Below, one piece after another: positions 8,574 through 17,433 of a stretch of DNA of 64,000 bases. Position numbers and translations under genes: made by a program. The stretch is from NCBI GenBank assembly GCA_020631355.1, contig JAHDHL010000018.1, positions 22,808 to 86,807 of the forward strand, read 5' to 3'. The notes beneath the pieces were generated by a model. The model worked only from the letters and a program-made list of their open reading frames with translations. It was not told where the DNA came from and searched no databases. Each line of letters opens with the position of its first letter. Within the stretch, counting starts at the first letter, position 1. This DNA comes from Saprospiraceae bacterium. Its GTDB lineage: Bacteria > Bacteroidota > Bacteroidia > Chitinophagales > Saprospiraceae.

Positions 8574-9292
8574 TATTTACTGAAGATATTATATTTCAAA
8601 ATACAATAAATTGCTCTGAATCCATCTTTCCAGCCAATTTTCTTCCCCTCCTCATAGGATCTTCCATAGTAGGAAATTCCTACTTCGTAAATCCTGATTT
8701 TAGGGATACGGCTGATTTTGGCAGTTACCTCCGGTTCGAATCCGAAACGATTCTCCTGAAGACTAAGGGATTGGATATGCTCTGTCTTGAATAGCTTGTA
8801 ACAGGTTTCCATATCCGTCAGGTTCAGGTTGGTGAACATATTGGATAGCATGGTAAGCCATTGGTTACCTATGGAGTGCCAGAAGAAAAGAATAGCATGT
8901 GGTTTTCCTCCCCTGAATCTAGAACCATAGACCACATCTGCAAAACCATCAAGGATGGGTTGGAGTAAAAGATTGTATTCCTCCGGATTGTATTCCAAGT
9001 CCGCATCCTGGATAATCAGGTAGTCACCCTTGGCATGCTGGATGCCATTGTGGAGTGCCGCACCCTTACCCTTATTCACATCATGCTCGAAATACTTGAT
9101 ATCCATATCGGCATTGGCATCCATGTAACGATGGATGGCTCCCTTGGTATCATCCTTGGAACAATCATTCGTGATAATGATTTCCTTTTCCATCCCGCCG
9201 ACAAGATTTACTGCCTTGATTTTATCCAGAATGAGGTGTATGGTTCTTTCCTCATTATAGGCGGGCATGATGATGGACAATTTCTTTGCCAT
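8573..9292 (-). CDS. Glycosyltransferase family 2 (DPM1-like)
   Basis: A 239-residue GT-A-fold glycosyltransferase of the polyprenyl-phosphate mannosyl/glucosyl transferase type. Seen: SIIMPAYNEERTIHLI at the N-terminus, the NDCSKDDT loop, QDADLEYNPEEY carrying the DxD-like metal site (~94-105), and VYGSRFRGGK. DPM1-like enzymes move a sugar from a nucleotide donor to a polyprenol phosphate at the inner membrane. There are no C-terminal membrane spans, unlike some GtrB proteins. It is the first gene of a two-gene operon with the methyltransferase (TAATG overlap). Family sure; exact sugar unknown. Confidence 0.9.
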   Translation of the reverse strand: MAKKLSIIMPAYNEERTIHLILDKIKAVNLVGGMEKEIIITNDCSKDDTKGAIHRYMDANADMDIKYFEHDVNKGKGAALHNGIQHAKGDYLIIQDADLEYNPEEYNLLLQPILDGFADVVYGSRFRGGKPHAILFFWHSIGNQWLTMLSNMFTNLNLTDMETCYKLFKTEHIQSLSLQENRFGFEPEVTAKISRIPKIRIYEVGISYYGRSYEEGKKIGWKDGFRAIYCILKYNIFSK

Positions 9293-9439
9293 AAGTATAG
9301 TCTAGTTTAGAATCTGAATCCAATCTAGGATTTAGGCCATTCTGTAGGAATGGGTTGCAAATTTAATATTAATCTGTGGATGATTGTAACAAACAAGAGG
9401 AGTTATCCAGAAAGGTGCACGCATCCGCTATTATATAGC

Positions 9440-9480
9440 AAAAACCCTTTCCAGAACCTGAGGATTCAGGATGGAAAGGG
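9440..9480 (-). terminator. Intrinsic terminator after the 574-residue lipoprotein gene
   Basis: CCCTTTCCA (9445-9453) pairs with TGGAAAGGG (9472-9480), and CCTGA/TCAGG pair within. On the minus strand the stem is followed by five T (A run 9440-9444). It lies 55 bp past the stop of the minus-strand lipoprotein gene. Confidence 0.8.
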
Positions 9481-9534
9481 TAGAAAATTAAGCCAGGTGT
9501 TCTAAATGTTGGCTAACGGTATGAAAATGAACGT

Positions 9535-11259
9535 TTATCTAGGGACCCTGAATGATCCCGATATCATATGTGATGTCATGGTTGAATCTTCGAATTCAGC
9601 ACTGAATGTTCCCTCAACATCCTCACCTATATTACCATATTCTGTAATCGTGACCGTTCCCATGAAAGACATGAGGTCTTGGGTGGAGTAAGATTCGCCA
9701 GTGGGTATACCCACGGAGAAATATTGTGCATCAAGAGGGAATGTCCCTGTCGTATTACCCATAAAACGGAGGAAACAATAAGCACTCGATTCTGCCCAAA
9801 TGGTAGTATGCCCTAATGAATCCGAATAGGTCGCATTCAGGAATTGGTTCGATAGGTAACTCTCACCATCCAGTTCGAATAACATAAAGTGTCCCTCAAT
9901 ATCATCACAGGCAGCCAATGCTCCTAGGTTGCTGGTAGTAGCCATATCCACTGTGGTGATTTCCGTTGAGGTAAGGTTATCCAAATCATAACCAATCAGG
10001 TCAATGACAGTAGTATTGCAAGCAATGATACTAGCAGAAAAATCACCATTGCCATCAACATCAATGAATTGATGTATTCCATTCCCCTTATCGATTTTGA
10101 TATATCCATTGGTTACGGCATTTCCATCGCAATCAACCAGTGAACCTGATACAGTATAGACATCCTGGGTACTCATGGTTATGGTAGGAATGACGTCTCC
10201 GTCCTGATAGAATGGCCCTGTTGATAGGGATGTGGAAGTACAATTTTGCCAACCGTCCATCACGAGTAGGTCGAATGTCATTCCCACAGGGAATTTACCG
10301 CAGTAGAACCCTTCACTATCGGTATAGCCCAATCTACAACTTTGGTAGGTGGGAGCACTTGTGGCACAAGCCTTTATTACGGCACCTACCACAGGGCTTC
10401 CGTCGGCATTGACAACCTGACCACTCAATTTGATGATGGGGAATGGGGCATCACAATTCCAGAAAGAAAAGTGACTCACCTGTCCTACATACTCATTTCC
10501 AATGAGTGTGGCTTCCCCTTCTTCTTTCCATACCCCTTCTACTTCATCGAAAGACCAAAGTGGTATGGTACTGGGTGCATCACTAATTAGGGATGCATCC
10601 ACAGGAATGGTAATGGTAGCGGTATTTCCCGCTAGGATATTGAGTTCGTTGCCGGAATCGTCCGTAAGTTCCACTGCGAGCATCCCAAAGGTGGTAAGCC
10701 CTTGTTCTTCTCCAGTGGCATCCTCCCCAATAAGGTCCCCCGGCATGAACTCGTCTATCGCCGGATCGGTTGGGTCCAGGAAATGGGCTGCAACATTTAC
10801 ATTTCCCGAATAAGCTGAACCAGAGGAAGTGGAGATACCATTGGCAGGTAAATCGACCTTGGCTCCTGAGGAATGAATCAGTTCGCCACCCGTGGATGAT
10901 GAAACATTCCCTATGGCAGTTTTTGGATTGAGTTGTATCCTTATAAAACTTTCATTGCTTGTGGGAGTATAGGATCTGGAGCCTTGGAAATAGCCACTGT
11001 ATTCGACCGTGACGAAAGCTCTGTTGGTCGTAACAGAAGCATTTTCCAATCTGAAAAATCCCTGTTCGTCAGTGGTAGTCATCTGTCCTCCCATACTGAC
11101 GGATGCACCGAATACAGGAGTTCTATTGTCATCCAATACGATTCCCCTAAGGGAGGTGGTAATGGTTTCTACGGTTGGGTTGTTTGTGCCCGGATTGTCA
11201 TCCTTACATGAAAATAGGAATAAGGGGATGAGGAAACACAAGAGAATGAATTGTCTCAT
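9535..11259 (-). CDS. Carboxypeptidase-regulatory-like lipoprotein
   Basis: A 574-residue surface or periplasmic lipoprotein. The start was placed at MRQFILLC so that a normal signal peptide runs to the lipobox LFLFSC (Cys18). Residues ~38-115 form a carboxypeptidase D regulatory-like domain (LRGIVLDDNRTPVFGASV, TDEQGFFRLEN). Next comes a ~110-residue region that resembles the CILP/FAM171-type ectodomain (GGELIHSSGAKVDLPANG, TFGMLAVELTDDSGNEL), then WSFDEVEGVWKEEGEA, and at least two more regulatory-like domains (LSGQVVNADGSPVVGAVI; VSGSLVDCDGNAVTNGYI). Such stacks are structural or adhesive in Bacteroidota. It has its own terminator and a 478-bp upstream region. Confidence 0.75.
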   Translation of the reverse strand: MRQFILLCFLIPLFLFSCKDDNPGTNNPTVETITTSLRGIVLDDNRTPVFGASVSMGGQMTTTDEQGFFRLENASVTTNRAFVTVEYSGYFQGSRSYTPTSNESFIRIQLNPKTAIGNVSSSTGGELIHSSGAKVDLPANGISTSSGSAYSGNVNVAAHFLDPTDPAIDEFMPGDLIGEDATGEEQGLTTFGMLAVELTDDSGNELNILAGNTATITIPVDASLISDAPSTIPLWSFDEVEGVWKEEGEATLIGNEYVGQVSHFSFWNCDAPFPIIKLSGQVVNADGSPVVGAVIKACATSAPTYQSCRLGYTDSEGFYCGKFPVGMTFDLLVMDGWQNCTSTSLSTGPFYQDGDVIPTITMSTQDVYTVSGSLVDCDGNAVTNGYIKIDKGNGIHQFIDVDGNGDFSASIIACNTTVIDLIGYDLDNLTSTEITTVDMATTSNLGALAACDDIEGHFMLFELDGESYLSNQFLNATYSDSLGHTTIWAESSAYCFLRFMGNTTGTFPLDAQYFSVGIPTGESYSTQDLMSFMGTVTITEYGNIGEDVEGTFSAEFEDSTMTSHMISGSFRVPR

Positions 11260-11676
11260 GATAAGCGTTTTTTCGGTGAAAAAATGATTTTGTGTTATCA
11301 CAATGGCATACAGGGAAGCTTAAGCATCATAGCAGAATGCAATCATGGGTAGAATAGCACCTATGAGTCAGGCTATCCTGTTCATGCCAAAGGATGAAAT
11401 TGTTTGTTACTCAAAATAAATCACAAAGTCACTGGAAAAGAGGGGTGCAGAATCTGCAGAGTGGTACCAATAGGCCCCTGATTTTATTACATAAAATGGA
11501 AAGGAATACAGGCCATTCGTTCATAGGAATAGCCCAATATTACAATTGGGTTAGAGATTATGTAATGGTGTTTTTGTGTTCTGTTGCTAAAACTTTTGAA
11601 AGCGTCAAAATGCTGCCGGCAAGTCAATTGTCAGTTTGGTTATGTCGCATAAACGACATTTCATGTTTATGAAAAG
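11260..11676. other. Intergenic region upstream of the 574-residue lipoprotein gene
   Basis: No convincing gene was seen. A 92-codon plus-strand frame at 11394-11672 has no recognisable protein features and is rejected. Near 11642-11671 are nested inverted repeats (ATGTCG/CGACAT at 11642-11647 and 11654-11659; CATAAAC/GTTTATG at 11648-11654 and 11665-11671). They sit near the end of the minus-strand FKBP gene region and may be part of a regulatory site. Confidence 0.4.
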
Positions 11677-11711
11677 AAAAGCCCCTTGTTGGGAATTAAT
11701 CCAACAAGGGG
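11677..11711 (-). terminator. Intrinsic terminator of the FKBP gene
   Basis: CCCCTTGTTGG (11682-11692) and CCAACAAGGGG (11701-11711) form a perfect 11-bp stem. On the minus strand it is followed by a T-rich stretch. It lies 26 bp past the stop of the FKBP-type isomerase gene. Confidence 0.8.
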
Positions 11712-11737
11712 TCATACGAAACCTTAATGAAAAGGTA

Positions 11738-12688
11738 TTATTTACTTTCCTTGGGTTTGTCAGTAATGTCTATCACCTTGATTTTGAATACTAATATGGA
11801 ATGTGCAGGAATCTTGATGTTTTCCTCATCTATAGGCATTGGGCCATAGGCCAATTTGGATGGAATAACCACATAACCTTCTGAACCCTTATTGAAGAAA
11901 AGAATTGCTTCGTCCAGGCCCGAAATGGCTTTTCTATTCCCTACCTCGAATTTGAACGGAGCTTTTTCTGTGTTCTTTTCGAAAAGAGTCCCATCCGTAA
12001 GATATCCCTCATATTGAATCGTAACTTCCTGTCCCTTTTGGGGATAAAGACCTTTCCCTTTCTTGGTAACCTGATAGCTTACACCTGAACGGGTACGCTT
12101 GGCCTTGATTTTATTCTTGAGACAATACTCATGTATGATTTTCTTATCTGCATCGAATCTTTCCTTAATCATTTGGTGGTATCGTTCTCGCTCCTTTGCT
12201 TCCAATTCCACCATATAATCATCATATTCCTTGTCATTGAGGACTTTCAGAATCTTAATATCGAAATACACCGGGGTATTGGGTGGAATCATGCTACCTG
12301 CACCTGCCTTACCATAAGCCCAGTCAGGGTGTAGGAACAATTTGACTTCACTTCCTACAGGGAACAATTGTAAGGCCCTGTCCCATCCGCGGATTACTTG
12401 CCTATATCCCAATTGAAAAACAAATGGGTCCTTTTCTGATTGGTCAAAAATGGAACCATCCAATTTTCGACCCTCAAAATCCACAAGTACATAATCTCCC
12501 GCCTTGGGTTTCTTACCCTTCCCCTCTTTTTCAGTTACATAGAAAATGCCCTCCTCAACTTTCTGCGCATCAGCATGATTCTTCTTCAGATACTTATCCA
12601 ATTCGGGATGTGTCTGGCCCGAAACGAGCGTTGGAGCTAGTATGGTGATAAGGAAAGACAAAAGTGTAATTACATTCAAATGTTTCAT
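11738..12688 (-). CDS. FKBP-type peptidyl-prolyl isomerase, two domains
   Basis: A 316-residue exported prolyl isomerase. A signal peptide (to about VSGQ, residue 25) precedes two FKBP domains: ~55-150 (GDYVLVDFEGRKLDGSIFD, GWDRALQLFPVGSE, YGKAGAGSMIPPNTPVYFD) and ~200-310 (GQEVTIQYEGYLTDGTLFE, LDEAILFFNKGSEG, IPAHSILVFKIKVID). A charged helical linker (~155-195) joins them. FKBPs catalyse cis-trans isomerisation of Xaa-Pro bonds and assist folding of envelope proteins; the second domain is less canonical (YVVIPSKLAYG). Stand-alone gene with its own terminator. Confidence 0.92.
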   Translation of the reverse strand: MKHLNVITLLSFLITILAPTLVSGQTHPELDKYLKKNHADAQKVEEGIFYVTEKEGKGKKPKAGDYVLVDFEGRKLDGSIFDQSEKDPFVFQLGYRQVIRGWDRALQLFPVGSEVKLFLHPDWAYGKAGAGSMIPPNTPVYFDIKILKVLNDKEYDDYMVELEAKERERYHQMIKERFDADKKIIHEYCLKNKIKAKRTRSGVSYQVTKKGKGLYPQKGQEVTIQYEGYLTDGTLFEKNTEKAPFKFEVGNRKAISGLDEAILFFNKGSEGYVVIPSKLAYGPMPIDEENIKIPAHSILVFKIKVIDITDKPKESK

Positions 12689-12950
12689 AATTCTTGATAT
12701 TGGAGATTTTGGTTGTTGAACACTCTTATATGGAATTATTACAATGTGTACTAAGATAATGCCAAATACATGGATGATTTACGGATTAACTTTCTTTAAT
12801 TTACATTCACAAATATTTAATACTACAAAGAGGAGTTGGTTTGTGGAAAAGGGAGGATTTTAGTCCTCAAAGATGGAATTGTCCTTATGTTGAATCCACA
12901 TGCCAAATAGGAAATCATTATACCTTTAAAGTGCCAATTGTCTTGATGAT

Positions 12951-13430
12951 ATGGAAATGATACCAGAACAAATCATTGATTCCGCTGCAGAATCCATCGG
13001 TTCCCAGACAGAGGAGGGCTATGAGAAATTATTGGTTGAGTTCGAGAAGAAACAGCCTATCGTATTGGCCTATATCTTTTCCGATAATCTGAATCTCCTT
13101 ACGGGAGAAGAAAGGAACCTATTGCTTTATCTGGCTTTGGTCACCCGCAAGGCATATATGAAGTCCAACAGATACGACCCCAAATCTCCGACAGAGGATA
13201 AGTTGGCGGAAGCAGAAGATAAGAATTGGTCGAAAATCGTGGATAGTAATACAAAGGATTTCCGGGAAAGACTCAATCCTTTCTTCGAGCGTACCCCACA
13301 GGAAGATCTCCTTGCATTTTATGAGGATATCCTGATGGATGAGGAAGAAGAAAGCATCACGAAAGCAGGCCGTGAATACATCTTCGTCGCAGCCAAGTCC
13401 ATTATGGATGTATGGTGTGCATCATCTTGA
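12951..13430 (+). CDS. Conserved-looking hypothetical protein, 159 residues
   Basis: A soluble, acidic, helix-rich protein without signal peptide or membrane span; I do not recognise the family. Notable stretches are EEGYEKLLVEFEKKQP, LTGEERNLLLYLALVTRKAY and the acidic ILMDEEEESITKAGREYIF near the end. A second in-frame ATG lies two codons after the first. It ends 9 bp inside the convergent FG-GAP gene. Base composition and codon use match the neighbours, so it is probably a real gene; function unknown. Confidence 0.7.
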   Translation: MEMIPEQIIDSAAESIGSQTEEGYEKLLVEFEKKQPIVLAYIFSDNLNLLTGEERNLLLYLALVTRKAYMKSNRYDPKSPTEDKLAEAEDKNWSKIVDSNTKDFRERLNPFFERTPQEDLLAFYEDILMDEEEESITKAGREYIFVAAKSIMDVWCASS

Positions 13431-15203
13431 TTTTACCCATTTCCGGGTCGTGATTTGAGTTCCATTATCCAATAAGCTGATTTGATAGATACCGATAGGT
13501 AAGTGGGATAACCCTATCTCATGATGACTTGTGGTATTTTGATGTTGTAGGATGCCTTGGGTAACCAATTGGCCATGCATGTTCGTAATCTGGAAACCTA
13601 GGGAGCGCCCCATAGGTCCCGTTACCTTGAATCCTAAGCTAGGACTAGGATTGGGAAGAATATCCAACATGATATTTTGTTGGGTTAGATGATGGGTGGA
13701 TGTTGGGTCGGATACCGTTTCCCCTTCCTCGAATCTGACGATTTGGTTACTGCCTACATCATAATAGTTATCCACTATTCCACTCAACCAACTGACCTGA
13801 ATGGAATCAACCATGTTGTTGTCCCTGAGACCAAAATGAAGCTGATTGGAATTCTGGGCCAGAAAAGCTTCCCCGCATAGGAGATAACGGGTCAGTACTG
13901 CATCTCCTACAAATACCCTGACCCATGTTCCGATTCCCATGGAATTACTCTGGGTTCCCTTGAGTTCTACTTTTAGCCAATTCTGACTATTCGCCACCTT
14001 GTTTTCAAAAAGTCGGTGATGGAATGGGTCGGAAGACTGGACGAAGACATCCAGCAAGCCGTCATTGTTAAAGTCACCAAAGGCATTCCCGTAAAGATTC
14101 GTAGGTGACTCACCAAAAGGAACGATATGCTTTGTGAAATTCCCACTCTCTTGTATGTAATAGAAACTGGTATCTACTGTGGTAATTTTATTCTGGATAA
14201 AACCAGTGGATACGAATAAGTCCAAATCCAAATCATTATCAATATCCATGAAATTTCCTCCCCAACTCGTCTTATTATGGAGTAGATTGTATTCCTCGGC
14301 CATGTTGGTAAAGGATGCATTCCCATCATTGACCAAAAGTGCATTTCCATCAGGCGTATTGGTGATGTATATGTCAAGGTCATTGTCATTGTCAAAATCG
14401 GCCACACCCGTATTCATGGCACTGATGGCGATATCCGCATCAGAATTGCCTGCAATGTCCAGGAATATGTTATCACCCCAATTCCTGAATAATACATTCT
14501 TATAAACAGTACGGTCGTTGGCCAGGTAAATATCTTGTAATCCGTCTTGGTCAAAATCGGCGATGGCCGTACAGAATGAGAGTTTAAGACTATCGGCTGT
14601 TCCTGAGAGGAATGTAATATCCTGAAAGGTGCCACCTACATTCTCATATAGGAAATTAGTGGTAAAATAGGGCTCTAATGCAATGTAGGTATGATTGGAA
14701 ATGTACAAGTCCAGATCACCGTCATTATCAATATCACCGAATGACGCACCATAAGTAAGGTCATCCACGATATTCAGTCCGGAACTGGCGGTTATATCCG
14801 TAAATGTGAGGTTGCCATCGTTCCTGAATAAACGGTTCTGGCCCACCAGCACACCGATGAACAAGTCCAAGTCGGAATCATTATCATAATCCACCCAGAG
14901 TATTTGTCTAACATCGCTGGTATCATCAACCAAGGCGTTGACAGGTTCCAAACTTCCGTTGTTATTGATGAAGAACATGAGTGGTTCTCCCGAGCTGGTC
15001 CCAAGTGTCAGGTCATCCCATCCATCTTGATTGAAATCCACAAAACTGATTCCTCCTGCTCCCCAAAGGAGGTCGTCTCCAAAGGTATAGTTGCCACTAA
15101 GGAAAGGTTCGACTGATTCGAAATGGTTTGATTGTGCAGTAGCACTCAATCCGAATGTAATGGAAAGGATAAGGAGTTGAATATTGTATATCAACTTTTT
15201 CAT
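13422..15203 (-). CDS. FG-GAP/ASPIC-UnbV protein with T9SS sorting domain
   Basis: A 593-residue secreted protein. After a signal peptide (to about TAQ, residue 24) come at least seven FG-GAP/VCBS repeats with calcium-binding DxDxDG-type loops (DFNQDGWDDL, DYDNDSDLDLF, DIDNDGDLDLY, DFDQDGLQDIY, DFDNDNDLDIY, DIDNDLDLDLF, DFNNDGLLDVF). An ASPIC/UnbV domain follows (~415-480: LKVELKGTQSNSMGIG, SIQVSWLSG). The last ~80 residues look like a T9SS type A sorting domain (ILPNPSPSLGF, NMHGQLVTQG, LPIGIYQISLLD, KWVKSR). This is the CRTAC1-like architecture. Likely a surface beta-propeller for adhesion or binding. Confidence 0.9.
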   Translation of the reverse strand: MKKLIYNIQLLILSITFGLSATAQSNHFESVEPFLSGNYTFGDDLLWGAGGISFVDFNQDGWDDLTLGTSSGEPLMFFINNNGSLEPVNALVDDTSDVRQILWVDYDNDSDLDLFIGVLVGQNRLFRNDGNLTFTDITASSGLNIVDDLTYGASFGDIDNDGDLDLYISNHTYIALEPYFTTNFLYENVGGTFQDITFLSGTADSLKLSFCTAIADFDQDGLQDIYLANDRTVYKNVLFRNWGDNIFLDIAGNSDADIAISAMNTGVADFDNDNDLDIYITNTPDGNALLVNDGNASFTNMAEEYNLLHNKTSWGGNFMDIDNDLDLDLFVSTGFIQNKITTVDTSFYYIQESGNFTKHIVPFGESPTNLYGNAFGDFNNDGLLDVFVQSSDPFHHRLFENKVANSQNWLKVELKGTQSNSMGIGTWVRVFVGDAVLTRYLLCGEAFLAQNSNQLHFGLRDNNMVDSIQVSWLSGIVDNYYDVGSNQIVRFEEGETVSDPTSTHHLTQQNIMLDILPNPSPSLGFKVTGPMGRSLGFQITNMHGQLVTQGILQHQNTTSHHEIGLSHLPIGIYQISLLDNGTQITTRKWVKSR

Positions 15204-15324
15204 CGCAGTTTGATTTATATCATTGGGATATGGTCGTGGAAATTAAAATTAAGATTTTTAATGCAGAATTGAATTATCAATGGACTAAAGTCCCACCTTT
15301 GTAAACGGATTATATATATCAGAT

Positions 15325-16371
15325 ATGTTGGAAAAGCATCACTTGTGGTTATTGTTGGTTGTTATTTTTGCTGTTAGTGCCTGTTCTAAGAAAGTATACA
15401 GGCCTGCGAGCCAAACCGAAAGGCGGAGCCAGACCACTGCTCCCGATTATGATAAGCTTGAATTCTGGGCAGCCCATCCGGATAAGAAAGATAATGCGGA
15501 TAGAACCCCGGGGAATCTGTTCGAAGACAACCAGTCAACTGCGGCTGTGGATGTCTTTTATATATATCCCACCATCTACACAGGAAAAAAAGGACAAGAC
15601 CAATGGAATGCTCCTGTGGATGATCCTGAATTCAACAAGAGTGTGGACGAGACAGCCATTTTGAATCAGGCGAGTATCTTCAATGGTGCGGGTAAGATAT
15701 ATGCGCCCAGATATAGGCAGGCACATCTTCATGCCTACTTTTCAAAGGATAGGGAAGCGAGTAAGGAAGCCTTTGCATTGGCCTACGAGGATGTCAGGTC
15801 TGCATTCGAATATTATCTTGAACATTATAATAATGGCCGGCCTTTCATCATAGCGTCCCATAGCCAAGGTACGACGCATGCAGGGCCATTGATGCGGGAA
15901 TTTTTGGATGGTAAGCCCTTGGGTAAACAATTGGTGGCAGCCTATGTCGTGGGTATAGAGGTACCTGCCGATTATTTTGATGAGATTAAGCCCTGCTTAG
16001 GCCCGGAGGATACCGGATGTTTTTGCAGCTGGAGGACATGGCAAAGGGATTACCTGCCAAGGAATCACAAGAAAGGGAATAATTATGTAGTGACGAATCC
16101 ATTAAATTGGACAATAGAAACAACTTATGCATCAGCTGACTTGAATCAGGGTGGGGTATTATATAATTTTAAGAAAGGCGTAAAGAAAAAATTAGTGGAT
16201 GCCCAAGTGCATGATGGTGTACTTTGGGTGAAGAAACCTAAGTTTTTTGGTAGTATGTTCATTAAGATGAAGAATTATCATGTAGGGGATTATAATTTGT
16301 TTTATGTGAATGTGCGGAACAATGCCATATTAAGAGCTAAGAAATTCTTGGAACAGCAGAAATCGGAATAA
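15325..16371 (+). CDS. DUF3089 family lipoprotein (alpha/beta-hydrolase-like)
   Basis: A 348-residue exported protein with a lipobox VSAC (Cys20). The body matches the DUF3089 family: YDKLEFWAAHPDKKD, VDVFYIYPTIYTG, IYAPRYRQAHLHAYF, FIIASHSQGTTHAGPLM, CSWRTWQRDYLP and a C-terminal YHVGDYNLFYVNVRNNA. SHSQG resembles a serine-hydrolase nucleophile elbow, so an esterase or lipase-like activity is plausible but unproven. Its TAA stop directly abuts the TTG start of aroQ, so the two genes are probably co-transcribed although their functions seem unrelated. Confidence 0.82.
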   Translation: MLEKHHLWLLLVVIFAVSACSKKVYRPASQTERRSQTTAPDYDKLEFWAAHPDKKDNADRTPGNLFEDNQSTAAVDVFYIYPTIYTGKKGQDQWNAPVDDPEFNKSVDETAILNQASIFNGAGKIYAPRYRQAHLHAYFSKDREASKEAFALAYEDVRSAFEYYLEHYNNGRPFIIASHSQGTTHAGPLMREFLDGKPLGKQLVAAYVVGIEVPADYFDEIKPCLGPEDTGCFCSWRTWQRDYLPRNHKKGNNYVVTNPLNWTIETTYASADLNQGGVLYNFKKGVKKKLVDAQVHDGVLWVKKPKFFGSMFIKMKNYHVGDYNLFYVNVRNNAILRAKKFLEQQKSE

Positions 16372-16791
16372 TTGAAGAAGATAGCTATCATCAACGGTCC
16401 CAATCTCAATCTATTGGGAAAACGTGAACCTGAAATCTACGGGCATCAGTCATTTGATGATGTATTGGATGAGTTGAGGCCCCGTTTCCCTGGAATGGAA
16501 ATTCATTATTTCCAGAGTAACCACGAGGGAGCCATCCTGGATTATTTGCATGATATCGGATTCGGTATGGATGGAATCATATTGAATGGAGGTGCATATA
16601 CACATACTTCGATAGCCATCGCGGATGCCATCGCAGCGATTAGTACGCCTGTATTGGAGGTTCATATTTCTAATGTTCATGCAAGGGAAGCGTTCAGGCA
16701 CCATTCCTATTTTTCAGTCCATTGCGTAGGTGTGATTGTGGGATTGGGTATGAAAGGTTATGAATTGGCACTACAATACTTTAACGAATAA
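16372..16791 (+). CDS. aroQ: 3-dehydroquinate dehydratase, type II
   Basis: Type II dehydroquinase, which makes 3-dehydroshikimate in the shikimate pathway, in the cytoplasm. 139 residues, as expected. Seen: NGPNLNLLGKREPEIYG (8-24) with catalytic Asn11, Arg18 and Tyr23; YFQSNHEGAILDYLHD; LNGGAYTHTSIAIADAI; and EVHISNVHAREAFRHHS with the catalytic His. The start codon is TTG placed right after the stop of the DUF3089 gene; no ATG gives the conserved N-terminus. Identification is secure. Confidence 0.96.
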   Translation: MKKIAIINGPNLNLLGKREPEIYGHQSFDDVLDELRPRFPGMEIHYFQSNHEGAILDYLHDIGFGMDGIILNGGAYTHTSIAIADAIAAISTPVLEVHISNVHAREAFRHHSYFSVHCVGVIVGLGMKGYELALQYFNE

Positions 16792-16829
16792 ATCAGACGC
16801 CCGGTCTAGTTCGGGTATGAAATATAAAT

Positions 16830-17363
16830 ATGGACAAGGAACACATTACTAGAATCATCAACGAGATGCTTCCTGGTTTGACATTCTTTTACAGGGATGC
16901 GGATTTGCCTGATGAAATCGTTTCAAAGTATCAGAAAAGACAAATTCTGCGAAGTGGAATATTCACGGATGTTTCCGGAATGGGTGGCAAGTTGGTGAGT
17001 AATACCCGTTTCCTGATTGCGTCTAATAAGGCCATTCCCCTCTACCAACTGAATCCGATGGTTTCCAAATGGATGATGCATACCATCAATATGAATAGTT
17101 ACTTTCAGATTCTGGATATCATTAGGGAGGAGGACAAGACCCAAATCCTACTGATTCAGATACCCAAGGAGGGTGTTGCGTTGTTCCAATCCGCTTGGAT
17201 TAACATCTTGGACGATATTGTGGCCAAGGGGAGGGAGAGCTTCGAACAGAAGAAAACAATGGAACCCATTCCTGCACTTCAGGAAGACGAATGGATTAAT
17301 CGGACGGCTTTTCCGATAGGAATGGATGGGAATAACGAATTCTTCGACTTGTCCGAAGAATAA
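16830..17363 (+). CDS. Hypothetical protein, 177 residues
   Basis: An uncharacterised soluble protein with no signal peptide; I do not recognise it. Features are a hydrophobic-aromatic N-terminal stretch (MLPGLTFFYRDADLP), a central FLIASNKAIPLYQL, DKTQILLIQIPKEG and an acidic tail ending DLSEE. It lies 38 bp after aroQ on the same strand. The next gene has its own good promoter just past this gene's stop, so it is probably the end of the aroQ transcript. Function unknown. Confidence 0.65.
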   Translation: MDKEHITRIINEMLPGLTFFYRDADLPDEIVSKYQKRQILRSGIFTDVSGMGGKLVSNTRFLIASNKAIPLYQLNPMVSKWMMHTINMNSYFQILDIIREEDKTQILLIQIPKEGVALFQSAWINILDDIVAKGRESFEQKKTMEPIPALQEDEWINRTAFPIGMDGNNEFFDLSEE

Positions 17364-17378
17364 GCATCGTGTCCAAAC

Positions 17379-17410
17379 TTTTGTAAACAGTCAGCATTCG
17401 CTTACCTTTG
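17379..17410 (+). promoter_or_regulatory. Promoter of the PAP2-like membrane protein gene
   Basis: TTTTG (17379-17383) and TACCTTTG (17403-17410) match the Bacteroidota -33 (TTG) and -7 (TAnnTTTG) boxes with an ideal 19-nt spacer. Transcription would start ~17414, 20 bp before the ATG at 17434. Confidence 0.65.
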
Positions 17411-17433
17411 TCCTACAACCAAATACGAATTCC

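Noticed and set aside
11394..11672. 92-codon plus-strand frame upstream of the FKBP terminator
   Set aside because: No recognisable domain, no signal peptide, no promoter, and codon use unlike neighbouring genes.
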